Assembly: GCA_016720425.1 (NCBI GenBank)
Contig: JADKKQ010000001.1
Coordinates: forward strand, 434,001 to 498,000
DNA: 64,000 bases
Source of the DNA: Betaproteobacteria bacterium
Lineage (GTDB): Bacteria > Pseudomonadota > Gammaproteobacteria > Burkholderiales > Casimicrobiaceae
Direction: 5' to 3'
Both the position numbers and the translations under genes were made by a program. The notes under the pieces are model-generated. The model saw nothing but the letters and a program-made list of their open reading frames with translations. It was not told where the DNA came from and ran no database searches. Position 1 is the first letter of the stretch, and the number at the start of each line of letters is the position of its first letter. Below are positions 44,548-53,254 of the stretch, piece by piece.

Positions 44548-45465
44548 ATGATGAGCGACGCCGCCGTACCCAAGCAGAAGGACATGTCCGAGCCGATGCT
44601 GGGAGCGCTGCTGCTGCTCCCCGCCGTGCTGCTGCTGCTGCTCGTGGTGGTCTACCCGATCGGCACGCTGTTCTGGACCAGCCTGCACTCGGTCGACAAC
44701 GCCAACCCGCAGGCCGGCGAGCAGTGGGTCGGCATCGCGAACTACCTGCGCGCCTTCGACGACGACCGGTTCTGGCACGCGACGCTGCAGACCGTGATCT
44801 ACATCGTCGTCACCGTGCCCGGCGCGCTGGTCGTGGGCCTGGGGCTGGCGCTGCTGGCCAACCAGCCGTTCAGGATCCAGTGGCCGGTGCGGCTCTCGCT
44901 GCTGCTGCCCTGGGCGCTGCCGCTGGTGTTCGCGGGCCTCATCTTCCGCTGGTTCTTCGAGTACCAGACGGGCATCGTCAACGACCTCCTCGCCCGCATC
45001 GGCGTCGAGCCGCTGGGCTGGCTGTCGGATCCGACGCTGGCGACCATCGCCATCTGCATCGCGATCATCTGGAAGGCGTCGTCGTTCATGGCGCTGATGC
45101 TGCTGGCCGGGCTGCAGACGATACCGAAGTCGCTCTACGAGGCGGCCGAGGTCGACGGAGCGTCGAAGTGGCAGCAGTTCGTCGAGATCACGCTGCCGAT
45201 GCTGCGGCCGTCGATCTTCGTCGCGCTGATCTTCCGCACCATCACCGCGATCCAGACCTTCGACATACCGTACGCGATGACCGGCGGCGGCCCCGGCGAC
45301 GCCACCGAGACGCTGGCGATGTACATCCACAAGTCGACGCTCGATTTTCTCGACTTCGGCTACGGCTCGGCGCTCGCCGCGCTGATGTTCCTGTTCTCGA
45401 TGGTCGCGACCTCGGGCTACCTGCGCTACACGCGCCGCAGCTCCGGCCGGGGGGCCGAGGAATGA
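44548..45465 (+). CDS. Sugar ABC transporter permease (MalF/UgpA-like)
   Basis: A 305-residue inner-membrane permease with six helices. The cytoplasmic EAA loop is YEAAEVDGASKWQQFVEITLPMLRPS, the coupling site for the ATPase. LFWTSLHSVD after the first helix and GGPGDATETLAMYIHK near the C-terminus are CUT1 features. The stop overlaps the start of a 23-codon frame. Confidence 0.92.
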   Translation: MMSDAAVPKQKDMSEPMLGALLLLPAVLLLLLVVVYPIGTLFWTSLHSVDNANPQAGEQWVGIANYLRAFDDDRFWHATLQTVIYIVVTVPGALVVGLGLALLANQPFRIQWPVRLSLLLPWALPLVFAGLIFRWFFEYQTGIVNDLLARIGVEPLGWLSDPTLATIAICIAIIWKASSFMALMLLAGLQTIPKSLYEAAEVDGASKWQQFVEITLPMLRPSIFVALIFRTITAIQTFDIPYAMTGGGPGDATETLAMYIHKSTLDFLDFGYGSALAALMFLFSMVATSGYLRYTRRSSGRGAEE

Positions 45466-45533
45466 CCCGCGAGCCGCGTTTGGTCGATCCGGAGGCCGCG
45501 CCCGCCGCGGCGCAAGGGGGGGTACGGGCATGA
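45462..45533 (+). CDS. 23-codon bridging open frame between the two permease genes
   Basis: The ATG overlaps the upstream permease stop (ATGA) and its TGA overlaps the ATG of the downstream permease (ATGA), so it links the two genes without untranslated bases. The peptide (MTREPRLVDPEAAPAAAQ...) has no recognised motif. Its second half resembles the GC-rich intergenic element. It may be vestigial but keeps translational coupling. Confidence 0.4.
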   Translation: MTREPRLVDPEAAPAAAQGGVRA

Positions 45534-46360
45534 ACTTCAACTTCAGCCGTCGCACGACCGTCTGGCTGGCCGCGATCATCGTCATGGTCAACGGCTTCTT
45601 CCCGGCCGTCTGGATCCTGCTCACCTCGCTCAAGACCGAGACCGAGCTGATCAGGAGCCCGATCACCTACCTGCCCGAGGCGGCGACGCTCGAGAACTAC
45701 ATGACGGCGTTCACCGCGCAGCCGATCGGCCGCTTCCTGCTCAACAGCGTGGTCGTCGCCGGGCTGTCGACGGCGCTGTGCGTGCTGATAAGCGCGCTGG
45801 CGGCGTACGCGCTGACGCGGCTGCGCATGCCGCACCGGAACCTGATCATGTCGCTGCTGCTCGCGATCAGCATGTTCCCGCTGATCTCGCTGATGGTGCC
45901 GCTGTTCAAGGTGATGCGCGAGCTCGGGCTGCTCAACACCTACCTCGCGCTGATCCTGCCCTACGCGGTGCTGTCGCTGCCGGTGTGCACGCTGGTGATG
46001 GCGAGCTTCTTCCAGGACATCCCGCCCGACCTCGAGGCCGCGGCGATGGTCGACGGCTGCTCGCGCGTCGGCGCGCTGTTCAAGGTGGTGGTGCCGCTGG
46101 CCGCTCCCGGCGTGTTCACCGCCGGCATCCTCGCCTTCGTCAACGCCTGGGACGAATTCCTGCTGGCGCTGACGATGATGAACCGCGTCAACATGCGCAC
46201 GCTCTCGGTCGGCATCACGCTGTACCAGGGCGAGTTCGCGTTTCCGTGGCCGCTCATCTCGGCGGCGCTGATCATCGCGCTGGTCCCGATCTGCATCATC
46301 ATCGCGGTGTTCCAGGAGCGCGTGGTCGGCGGCCTCACGGCCGGCGGCGTCAAGGGCTAA
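45530..46360 (+). CDS. Sugar ABC transporter permease (MalG/UgpE-like)
   Basis: A 276-residue partner permease with six helices. EAA loop: DLEAAAMVDGCSRVGALFKVVVPLAAPG. Upstream FFPAVWILLTSLKTETEL and C-terminal QERVVGGLTAGGVKG, which is the hallmark end of CUT1 inner permeases. Fourth gene of the importer operon. Confidence 0.93.
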   Translation: MNFNFSRRTTVWLAAIIVMVNGFFPAVWILLTSLKTETELIRSPITYLPEAATLENYMTAFTAQPIGRFLLNSVVVAGLSTALCVLISALAAYALTRLRMPHRNLIMSLLLAISMFPLISLMVPLFKVMRELGLLNTYLALILPYAVLSLPVCTLVMASFFQDIPPDLEAAAMVDGCSRVGALFKVVVPLAAPGVFTAGILAFVNAWDEFLLALTMMNRVNMRTLSVGITLYQGEFAFPWPLISAALIIALVPICIIIAVFQERVVGGLTAGGVKG

Positions 46361-46403
46361 GGCGGCGCGGCCTCTTGGCCGACAGGCGGCGGGGCGCGCT
46401 ACC

Positions 46404-47150
46404 ATGGCGGCTGCCGTCGCCGTCCGCCGCCGCCCCTTGCCCCGCCACTTCTCCCGCCCGGACTTCGTCGCGGGCATTCGCGACATGACCCCGCCGCTGA
46501 TCGGGATCTTCCCGTTCGGCGTCGTCTGCGGCGTGGCGGCGCAGTCGGTCGGGCTGTCGGCGGTCGAGGCGGTCGGCATGGCGATGATCGTCTTTTCCGG
46601 TGCGGCGCAGATCGTCGCCACCCAGCTGATCGCCGCGCAGGCCCCGGTCGCGGTGATCGTGCTGACCTGCTTCGTCGTCGGGCTGCGCTTCCTGATGTAC
46701 AGCGCCGCGATGGCGCCGCACCTGAAGCCGCTGCCGGCGCGGTGGCGCCACGTGCTCGCCTTCGTGCTCACCGACCAGGCGTTCGCAGCGGCGATCCGGC
46801 GCTTCCGGACCGCGGCGCAGCCGGGCGAAGGCGCCTCGTACTTCCTCGGCACCGGCGCGGTGCTCTGGGCCGCGTGGCTGGCGTCGAATCTCGCCGGCTA
46901 CTTCGTCGGCAACGTGATCCCGGCCGCCTGGTCGCTGGAGTTCATCGTGCCGCTGTGCTTCCTGGCGCTGCTGGTGCCGGCGCTCGACGACGGCCCGACG
47001 CGGGTCGCCGCGCTGGCCGCCGCGGTCGCGGTGGTCGTGCTCGATCCGCTGCCGATGCGCCTGTCGCTGGTCTGCGCCGGTGTCGTCGGCATCGTCGCCG
47101 GACTCGCGGCCGGGCGCCGGGGCGGTTCGTCGCAGCGGGGCGGCGGATGA
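46404..47150 (+). CDS. azlC: AzlC-family branched-chain amino acid exporter large subunit
   Basis: A 248-residue membrane protein with about seven helices. Family segments are GIFPFGVVCGVAAQSVGLS, VFSGAAQIVATQLI and VGLRFLMYSAAMAPHLK. Together with AzlD it forms the AzlCD exporter for branched-chain amino acids or analogues. Its stop overlaps the azlD start (ATGA). Confidence 0.92.
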   Translation: MAAAVAVRRRPLPRHFSRPDFVAGIRDMTPPLIGIFPFGVVCGVAAQSVGLSAVEAVGMAMIVFSGAAQIVATQLIAAQAPVAVIVLTCFVVGLRFLMYSAAMAPHLKPLPARWRHVLAFVLTDQAFAAAIRRFRTAAQPGEGASYFLGTGAVLWAAWLASNLAGYFVGNVIPAAWSLEFIVPLCFLALLVPALDDGPTRVAALAAAVAVVVLDPLPMRLSLVCAGVVGIVAGLAAGRRGGSSQRGGG

Positions 47151-47491
47151 GCGGGACCGCGGCGCTGTGGGCGACGATCGTCGCCGTCGGCGCGCTCAAC
47201 TACCTGTCCCGCCTGTCGTTCATCGCGCTGTTCGCGCGGCTGGAGATGCCGCCGCTGGTGGCGCGCGCGCTGCGCTTCGTCCCGGCCGCGATGCTGACGG
47301 CGATCGTCGTGCCGGCCGTCGTGTTCCGTGCGCCGGGGATGCTCGACGCCGGGTGGACGAACCCGAAGGTCGTGGCGGCGCTGGCGGCGGCGGCGGTCGC
47401 CTGGCGCTGGCGCAGCGTCACCGCGACGATGGCGGCGGGGATGGTGGCGCTCTGGCTCGCGCAGTGGGCGCTGCGAACCTGGGTGATCTGA
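47147..47491 (+). CDS. azlD: AzlD-family small subunit
   Basis: A 114-residue protein with four hydrophobic segments. ALNYLSRLSFIALF and FVPAAMLTAIVVPAVVFRAPG match AzlD. Translationally coupled to azlC as usual for this pair. Confidence 0.9.
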   Translation: MSGTAALWATIVAVGALNYLSRLSFIALFARLEMPPLVARALRFVPAAMLTAIVVPAVVFRAPGMLDAGWTNPKVVAALAAAAVAWRWRSVTATMAAGMVALWLAQWALRTWVI

Positions 47492-47535
47492 ATCCGCTAC
47501 CATTCCCCCTGGTCCACCACTCACAGGGCAAGGCC

Positions 47536-48378
47536 ATGCGTTTCGAAGGCACCGACAGCTACGTCGCCACCCCCGACCTGATGCTCGCCGTCAACGCGGC
47601 GATCGCGCTCGAGCGGCCGCTGCTCATCAAGGGCGAACCCGGCACCGGCAAGACGATGCTGGCCGAGGAGGTGGCCCGCGCGCTCTCGCGCCCGCTGCTG
47701 CAGTGGCACGTCAAGTCGACGACCAAGGCGCAGCAGGGGCTGTACGAATACGACGCCGTGTCGCGGCTGCGCGACTCGCAGCTCGGTGACGACAAGGTCG
47801 CCGACATCGCCAACTACCTGAAGCGCGGCGTGCTGTGGGACGCCTTCGAGTCCGCCGTGCCGGCGGTGGTGCTGATCGACGAAATCGACAAGGCCGACAT
47901 CGAGTTTCCGAACGACCTGTTGCGCGAGCTCGACCGGATGGAATTCTACGTCTACGAGATCCAGCGCACCGTGGTCGCGCGGCACCGGCCGCTGGTCGTC
48001 ATCACGTCGAACAACGAAAAGGAGCTGCCCGACGCGTTCCTGCGGCGCTGCTTCTTCCACTACATCCGCTTCCCCGACCGCGAGACGATGGTCCGGATCG
48101 TCGACGTCCACTTCCCGGGCCTGAAGAAGGCGCTGCTGGCCGAGGCGCTGGAGGTCTTCTTCAACCTGCGCGAGGTGCCGGGCCTGAAGAAGAAGCCGTC
48201 GACCTCCGAGCTCCTCGACTGGCTGAAGCTGCTGCTGGCCGAGGACATCCCGCCCGAGGCGCTGAAGAGCGCCGACAGGAAGGCGCTGATCCCGCCGTTG
48301 CACGGCGCGCTGCTCAAGAACGAGCAGGACGTCCACCTGTTCGAGCGCGTCGCCTTCATGGCGCGCGCGGGGCGCTGA
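47536..48378 (+). CDS. MoxR-family AAA+ ATPase
   Basis: A 280-residue AAA+ ATPase. Walker A GEPGTGKTMLAEEVA, Walker B VVLIDEIDKADIEFPNDLL, sensor ITSNNEKELPDAFLRRC, and lid segment LLDWLKLLLAEDIPPE. MoxR ATPases with VWA partners act as chaperone-like complexes in metallocentre or complex maturation. The VWA gene follows after a GNAT gene. Confidence 0.93.
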   Translation: MRFEGTDSYVATPDLMLAVNAAIALERPLLIKGEPGTGKTMLAEEVARALSRPLLQWHVKSTTKAQQGLYEYDAVSRLRDSQLGDDKVADIANYLKRGVLWDAFESAVPAVVLIDEIDKADIEFPNDLLRELDRMEFYVYEIQRTVVARHRPLVVITSNNEKELPDAFLRRCFFHYIRFPDRETMVRIVDVHFPGLKKALLAEALEVFFNLREVPGLKKKPSTSELLDWLKLLLAEDIPPEALKSADRKALIPPLHGALLKNEQDVHLFERVAFMARAGR

Positions 48379-48393
48379 GCGGCGGTCGCGGCC

Positions 48394-48990
48394 GTGGCCT
48401 TCGTCGCGCCGCTGGCCCTCGCCGGCCGGCACGTCCGGCTGGAGCCGCTGGGGCGCGAGCACGTCGACGCGCTCGCCGCGGCGGCGGCCGACGGGGAGCT
48501 CTCGCGGCTCTGGTTCACTGGCGTTCCGGCGCCGGAGGCGACCGCGGCGTGGGTCGATGCGGCGCTGGAGATGCGCGAGCGCTGCGGCGCGCTGCCGTTC
48601 GCCGTTCGCGACCTGGCGAGCGGCGCGATCGTCGGCAGCACGCGCTACTTCCACGTCGAGGCCGCGCACCGCCGGCTGGAGATCGGCCACACCTGGTATG
48701 CCAGGCGCGTGCAGCGCACGGCGGTCAACACCGAGTGCAAGCTGCTGCTGCTGACCCACGCCTTCGAGACGCTCGGCTGCATCGCGGTCGAGTTCCGCAC
48801 CAGCTTCTTCAACTTCGCCTCGCGCGCGGCGATCGCGCGGCTCGGGGCGAAGCAGGACGGGATCCTGCGCAGCCACCAGATCCTGGCCGACGGCACGCTG
48901 CGCGACACCGTCGTGTTCAGCATCATCGCGCCCGAGTGGCCGGCGGTGAAGAGGCATCTCCGCTTCGAGCTCGAGCGTCCGCGGTGCTGA
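48394..48990 (+). CDS. GNAT acetyltransferase, RimJ/RimL type
   Basis: A 198-residue cytoplasmic acetyltransferase. LAGRHVRLEPLGREHVDAL, HTWYARRVQRTAVNTECKLLLLTHAFE and the CIAVEFRTSFFNFASRAAIARLGAKQDG segment match proteins acting on protein or amino-acid N-termini. GTG start. It sits between MoxR and VWA genes and overlaps the VWA start by seven bases. Confidence 0.85.
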   Translation: MAFVAPLALAGRHVRLEPLGREHVDALAAAAADGELSRLWFTGVPAPEATAAWVDAALEMRERCGALPFAVRDLASGAIVGSTRYFHVEAAHRRLEIGHTWYARRVQRTAVNTECKLLLLTHAFETLGCIAVEFRTSFFNFASRAAIARLGAKQDGILRSHQILADGTLRDTVVFSIIAPEWPAVKRHLRFELERPRC

Positions 48991-50159
48991 TCGGCTTCTT
49001 CCTGCACCTGAAGGCGGCCAGGCTGCCGGTGTCGACACGCGAGTTCCTGACGCTGCTCGCGGCGCTGGAGCAGCGGATCGTCGCCCTTTCGCTGGAGGAC
49101 TTCTACCACCTCGCCCGGGCGAGCCTGGTCAAGGACGAGACCCACTACGATCGCTACGACCAGGCGTTCGGCAGCTACTTCAAGGGCGCCGCCGCGCTGT
49201 TCGACGTCCGCACCGGGATCCCCGAGGAGTGGTTGCGCCGCGAGTTCACGCGCCTCCTGTCCGACGAGGACCGGCGGCAGGTCGAGGCGCTGGGCGGCTG
49301 GGACCGGCTGATGCAGACGTTCCGGCAACGCCTCGCGGAGCAGAAGGAGCGCCACGCCGGCGGCTCGAAGTGGATCGGCACCGGCGGCACCAGCCCGTTC
49401 GGCGCCTACGGCTACAACCCCGAGGGCATCCGCATCGGGCAGGAGGGCAGCGGCCAGCGCCGTGCGGTCAAGGTCTGGGACGAGCGCAGCTTCCGCAATC
49501 TCGACGGCGACGTCGAGCTCAACACCCGCAACATCAAGGTGGCGCTGCGGCGGCTGCGCCGCTTCGCCCGCGAAGGGGTGCCCGAGGAGCTCGACCTCGA
49601 AGGCACGATCGAAGGCACGGCGAGGAACGCCGGCTGGCTCGACCTGCAGCTCGTGCCGGAGCGTCGCAACCGGGTCAAGGTGCTGCTGTTCCTCGACGTC
49701 GGCGGCTCGATGGACCCGCACGTCCGCGACTGCGAGGAGCTGTTCTCGGCCGCGCGCACCGAGTTCCGCCACCTGGAGTCGTTCTACTTCCACAACTGCG
49801 TCTACGACCACGTGTGGCGCGACAATCACCGGCGCCGGACCGACCGCGTGCCGACCTTCGACCTGCTGCACAAGTACGGGCCCGACTGGAAGGCGATCTT
49901 CGTCGGCGACGCGGCGATGAGCCCGTACGAGCTCCTGCAGGCCGGCGGCAGCGTCGAGTACATGAACGACGAGCCGGGCGTCGTCTGGCTGCGCCGGATC
50001 GCCGACCACTTTCGCCGCGTGATCTGGTGGAATCCCGAGCCGCCGCGGGCCTGGGAGTACACGCGCTCGACGCAGATCGTCCTGCAGGCGATCGGCCCGC
50101 ACATGTTCCCTCTCACCCTCGACGGGATCGCCGAGGGGATCGACGCGCTGCGGCACTGA
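48984..50159 (+). CDS. VWA domain protein, MoxR partner
   Basis: A 391-residue protein. The N-terminal helical part (LIGFFLHLKAARLPVSTREF) is followed by a von Willebrand factor A domain with the MIDAS sequence VLLFLDVGGSMDPHVRDCEE. WWNPEPPRAWEYTRS and FPLTLDGIAEGIDAL close it. This is the common YehP/CoxE-type companion of MoxR. GTG start overlaps the GNAT gene. Confidence 0.9.
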   Translation: MLIGFFLHLKAARLPVSTREFLTLLAALEQRIVALSLEDFYHLARASLVKDETHYDRYDQAFGSYFKGAAALFDVRTGIPEEWLRREFTRLLSDEDRRQVEALGGWDRLMQTFRQRLAEQKERHAGGSKWIGTGGTSPFGAYGYNPEGIRIGQEGSGQRRAVKVWDERSFRNLDGDVELNTRNIKVALRRLRRFAREGVPEELDLEGTIEGTARNAGWLDLQLVPERRNRVKVLLFLDVGGSMDPHVRDCEELFSAARTEFRHLESFYFHNCVYDHVWRDNHRRRTDRVPTFDLLHKYGPDWKAIFVGDAAMSPYELLQAGGSVEYMNDEPGVVWLRRIADHFRRVIWWNPEPPRAWEYTRSTQIVLQAIGPHMFPLTLDGIAEGIDALRH

Positions 50160-50164
50160 CGTTG

Positions 50165-51037
50165 GTGGCGGAAACCCTCGCGTGGCAGGCGGCGGTCGCG
50201 CGGCGGCTCGACGTGGACGCCGTTCGTCTCACCTGGCGGGAGCAGGGCGGCAGCGCGCTCAACGCGACGTGGTGCGCCGATTCCTCCGGGGTGCGCTGGT
50301 TCGTCAAGGTCAACGGCGCCGACCGGCTGCCGATGTTCGAGGCCGAGGCGGCCGGGCTTGCCGAGCTCGCCGCCAGCAACGCGGTGCGCGTGCCGCAACC
50401 GCTCGCCACCGGCCGCGAGGGCGCGCACGCGTTCCTGGTCCTGGAATGGCTCGACGTGCACGGCGGCGGGCACGATGCCGCGCTCGGCCGCGCGCTCGCG
50501 GTGCTGCACCGGCACACCGCGCCGCGCTTCGGCTGGCACCGCGACAGCACGATCGGCACCACGCCCCAGGAGAACGGCTGGTGCGACGACTGGTGCGCGT
50601 TCTTCGGCGAGCGCCGCCTCGCTCCGCAGCTCGCACGCGTCGCCGCGGGCGGGGATGCCGACCTCGCGGCCGCCGGGCGGCGCGTGATCGCGGCACTGCC
50701 GGCGCTCCTCGCCGGCCACGCGCCGTCGCCGTCGCTGCTGCACGGGGACCTGTGGAGCGGCAATGCCGGCGCGCTCGCGACCGGCGAGCCGGTGCTCTTC
50801 GACCCGGCCGTCTACTACGGCGACCGCGAGGCCGACCTCGCGATGACCGAGCTCTTCGGCGGCTTCGGGCGCCCGTTCTATGCGGCGTACGAGGCCGCCT
50901 GGCCGCTGCCACCCGGCTATCCCCGCCGGCGCCGCCTGTACAACCTCTATCACGTGCTCAACCACGCGAACCTCTTCGGCGGCGGGTACCACGCGCAGGC
51001 CCGGACGATGATCGACGCGCTGCTGGCGGGGCGCTGA
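50165..51037 (+). CDS. Fructosamine kinase family protein
   Basis: A 290-residue kinase of the fructosamine-3-kinase/APH fold. Visible are WREQGGSALNATW and RWFVKVN for ATP binding, LHGDLWSGNAG as catalytic loop, and FDPAVYYGDREADLAMTELFG as metal site. It would phosphorylate ketosamines for deglycation of proteins or metabolites. Start GTG or the TTG one codon before; no strong ribosome-binding site. Confidence 0.92.
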   Translation: MAETLAWQAAVARRLDVDAVRLTWREQGGSALNATWCADSSGVRWFVKVNGADRLPMFEAEAAGLAELAASNAVRVPQPLATGREGAHAFLVLEWLDVHGGGHDAALGRALAVLHRHTAPRFGWHRDSTIGTTPQENGWCDDWCAFFGERRLAPQLARVAAGGDADLAAAGRRVIAALPALLAGHAPSPSLLHGDLWSGNAGALATGEPVLFDPAVYYGDREADLAMTELFGGFGRPFYAAYEAAWPLPPGYPRRRRLYNLYHVLNHANLFGGGYHAQARTMIDALLAGR

Positions 51038-51219
51038 GGCGCTGCGAGGACCTTCCGGCGCAGCGCAGTGATCGAGCAAGGTCTGTGCGCCGCGTCCGCC
51101 GATGACGGCGTCGTCACATCATCGCAGCCCGGGCCCACGCCCCCTGCCTCCACGGTCGGGGTTGGCTCGAAGGCCAGGTTGCGGGCCGCGCAAGACCGAA
51201 AGGCGCGCCGTACCATTCC

Positions 51220-51248
51220 TTGCGCCCGGTCGTTTTTGTAGATACAGT
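51220..51248 (+). promoter_or_regulatory. Putative promoter of the brnTA operon
   Basis: TTGCGC, 17 bases, TACAGT; the start codon of brnT lies six bases after the -10, giving a very short leader. BrnA-type antitoxins bind such promoter regions, so autoregulation is expected from the family. The rest of 51038-51219 shows no gene. Confidence 0.45.
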
Positions 51249-51253
51249 AACCT

Positions 51254-51529
51254 ATGCGCGTCACCCTCGACCCCGGGAAGCGCGTGAAGACACTACTTGA
51301 GCGCGGTCTGGACTTTGAGGACGCGTCGTTGGTGTTTGAAGGGACGACTGTCGAGGTTGTCGATACGCGCAGGAACTACGGTGAGCCCCGGATCATCCGC
51401 TACGGGCTGCTATCCGGACGTCTCGTAGTCGTTGGCTACACCCCGAGGGGCGCCACCCGCCACGTTTTCAGCATGCGAAAGGCCAACCATCGTGAGCAAG
51501 CTCGCCTCGCGCCGTACTTTGCAGTCTGA
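51254..51529 (+). CDS. brnT: BrnT-family ribonuclease toxin
   Basis: A 91-residue RelE-like RNase toxin. FEDASLVFEG, RIIRYGLLSGRLVVVGYT and the terminal RHVFSMRKANHREQARL follow BrnT, in which the Arg/Lys-rich C-terminal part is catalytic. The genes from here on are less strictly GC-rich than the core, suggesting acquisition. Overlaps the antitoxin by 38 bases. Confidence 0.9.
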   Translation: MRVTLDPGKRVKTLLERGLDFEDASLVFEGTTVEVVDTRRNYGEPRIIRYGLLSGRLVVVGYTPRGATRHVFSMRKANHREQARLAPYFAV

Positions 51530-51761
51530 TCTTGGCAAGGTCGACGCCCACTCCATTCGTCCGCACGAGTACAAAGAACTGCCTGAACTCACGGATGAAG
51601 CCCTGTCTCGCGCGGTCGTGAACAAGGGTGGCCGTCCTCGCTCAGCAAATCCGCGCAAGCTGATTTCCATTCGCCTCCCCGTTGACGTCATTGAGCGCTG
51701 GAGGGCTACCGGTCCTGGTTGGCAAACGCGCATTGCCGAGCGCCTTACCAAGGTACGCTAG
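51492..51761 (+). CDS. brnA: BrnA-family antitoxin
   Basis: An 89-residue antitoxin with C-terminal ribbon-helix-helix domain: KLISIRLPVDVIERWRATGPGWQTRIAERLTK. GTG start selected because it yields the usual BrnA N-terminus and overlap with brnT. The N-terminal half would mask BrnT. An attC-like site begins ten bases after its stop. Confidence 0.88.
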   Translation: MSKLASRRTLQSDLGKVDAHSIRPHEYKELPELTDEALSRAVVNKGGRPRSANPRKLISIRLPVDVIERWRATGPGWQTRIAERLTKVR

Positions 51762-51770
51762 CGGTCTGCA

Positions 51771-51857
51771 ACCTAACCCATCGCTCAGCCGGACCGTGTC
51801 TGGCGGGCGTCCTGCGGCGCCCGCAGGCACGGCCGGCTAGCGCCACTTCTGTTGGGC
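51771..51857 (+). repeat. Integron attC-like recombination site
   Basis: R''-type box ACCTAAC (51771-51777) and R'-type box GTTGGGC (51851-51857) bracket a large imperfect hairpin: AGCCGG/CCGGCT, CCGTG/CACGG and GCGGGCG/CGCCCGC, with an extra unpaired A. Length (87 bases) is in the normal range. It sits between the end of brnA and 17 bases before the next gene, as in cassette arrays. No integron integrase is in the window. Confidence 0.65.
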
Positions 51858-51874
51858 TCCAGGACAGAGCGATC

Positions 51875-52318
51875 GTGCCGACCATCACCTACGACGACCT
51901 CGAGGCTGCCCTTCACTGGGTCTCCGCTGCTGCACCGTTCGAGAACGCCGCTTACATCTCCAAGGCCACTGGAAAGGTGTTCTATTCGTCCAGCGATAGA
52001 GACATCGACGACGAACTACCGGACGATGTTGAAGATGCCGCCCTGTATTGGACGGTACCGCACAAGAACGATCTCGATCTTGGCAGCCGTCTCGCATACC
52101 GATTCGCTGACGAACGCCTACCCGAGCATCGACGGGAGGTTCATGAAATCTTTCGCCACCGAGGCGCGTACGGGAAGTTCAAAGCCTTGCTGGAGCGCGT
52201 CCGTCTGCTGGACGCTTGGTTCAAGTTCGAACGGGCGGAGACCGAGTCAGCGCTTCGTGGCTGGGCTGACGACGAAGGCATGCTTGTTGAGTTGTGTCGG
52301 CCAAATGCCGGGGCCTGA
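51875..52318 (+). CDS. UPF0158-like protein
   Basis: A 147-residue acidic protein. TYDDLEAALHWVS, AYISKATGKVFYSSSDRDIDD, WTVPHKNDLDLGSRLAYRFADERLP and EVHEIFRHRGAYGKFKALLE resemble UPF0158, of unknown function. GTG start 17 bases after the attC-like site, a typical cassette spacing. Stop codon overlaps GCCTGAC, a possible degenerate attC start. Confidence 0.75.
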   Translation: MPTITYDDLEAALHWVSAAAPFENAAYISKATGKVFYSSSDRDIDDELPDDVEDAALYWTVPHKNDLDLGSRLAYRFADERLPEHRREVHEIFRHRGAYGKFKALLERVRLLDAWFKFERAETESALRGWADDEGMLVELCRPNAGA

Positions 52319-52456
52319 CATTTCGGTCAGCCGCACGCGCCACCGGCGGCGCGGCTTTATGTCACTATGCCGCGCAGCCTCTGCGTGGCGCACCGGTTAC
52401 CTTCGCCGTCAGGCGTCACAAGCAGCACCCGTAGTCACTCGCACCCAGGAAACACC

Positions 52457-53143
52457 ATGTCCAGGCTTCGCATAGAAAGCTTCACGATTTCACTGGACGG
52501 CTTCGGCGCGGGTCCGAACCAGGACATCGACAATCCGCTAGGGGTGGGCGGCGGGTCGCTTCACGGTTGGGCCCTTTCCACGCGGACGTTTCAGAAGGCG
52601 GTGCTGGGTAGCGACGGCGGATCGACGGAGGGTATGGACGAAGACTACGCTGCCCGAGGCTTCAGGAACATCGGCGCATGGGTTCTCGGCAGGAACATGT
52701 TCGGCCCCGTTCGCGGACCCTGGCCCGATGAGAGCTGGCGGGGTTGGTGGGGCGAGAACCCTGTGTATCACTGCCCCGTCTTCGTGCTGACCAACCATGC
52801 ACGTGCACCGCTGGTCATGGAAGGCGGAACCACCTTTCACTTCGTGACGGAAGGGCTTGTCGCCGCAGTGGCTCGAGCCCGCGATGCCGCCGAAGGAAAA
52901 GACGTCCGTGTTGGTGGCGGAGTCAATGTCGTACAGCAGTGTCTTCGTCAGCGCCTGATCGACGAAATGCACTTCGCCATTGCGCCGGTCCTTCTTGGCG
53001 CCGGAGAGCGACTCTTCGAAGGGATAAATCTTCCTGCATTGGGCTACGTCTGCACCAGGCACGAGGCTTCGCCGCTCGCCACCCACGTACTCATTGCCCG
53101 ACAACGAGATCAGTCGCCGTCCACCGGGAGCGAGGTCCGGTGA
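52457..53143 (+). CDS. Dihydrofolate reductase family protein (RibD C-terminal type)
   Basis: A 228-residue protein of the YwjB/RibD-C group: FTISLDGFGAGPNQDIDNPLG, GAWVLGRNMFGPVRGPW, VFVLTNHARAPL and VGGGVNVVQQCLRQRLIDEMHFAIAPVLLGAGERLF with the NADPH-binding GGG. Not the essential FolA; the true substrate is unknown. Own ribosome-binding site GGAAAC. Part of the accessory run. Confidence 0.86.
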   Translation: MSRLRIESFTISLDGFGAGPNQDIDNPLGVGGGSLHGWALSTRTFQKAVLGSDGGSTEGMDEDYAARGFRNIGAWVLGRNMFGPVRGPWPDESWRGWWGENPVYHCPVFVLTNHARAPLVMEGGTTFHFVTEGLVAAVARARDAAEGKDVRVGGGVNVVQQCLRQRLIDEMHFAIAPVLLGAGERLFEGINLPALGYVCTRHEASPLATHVLIARQRDQSPSTGSEVR

Positions 53144-53254
53144 CTGGGCGGACATCCAGGAGGAAGCATGCCGCCCCGGTTGCCTCGCCGTATCCGGGCG
53201 CGAGGTGACTCCATCGGCGGGCTGCACAAGCCCCCTTGTTCCCGAGGTTTGCAG

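Noticed and set aside
52313..52365. Second attC site after the UPF0158 gene
   Set aside because: GCCTGAC and TCAGCCGC/GCGGCT arms are present but no GTTRRRY box follows; at most a degenerate site.
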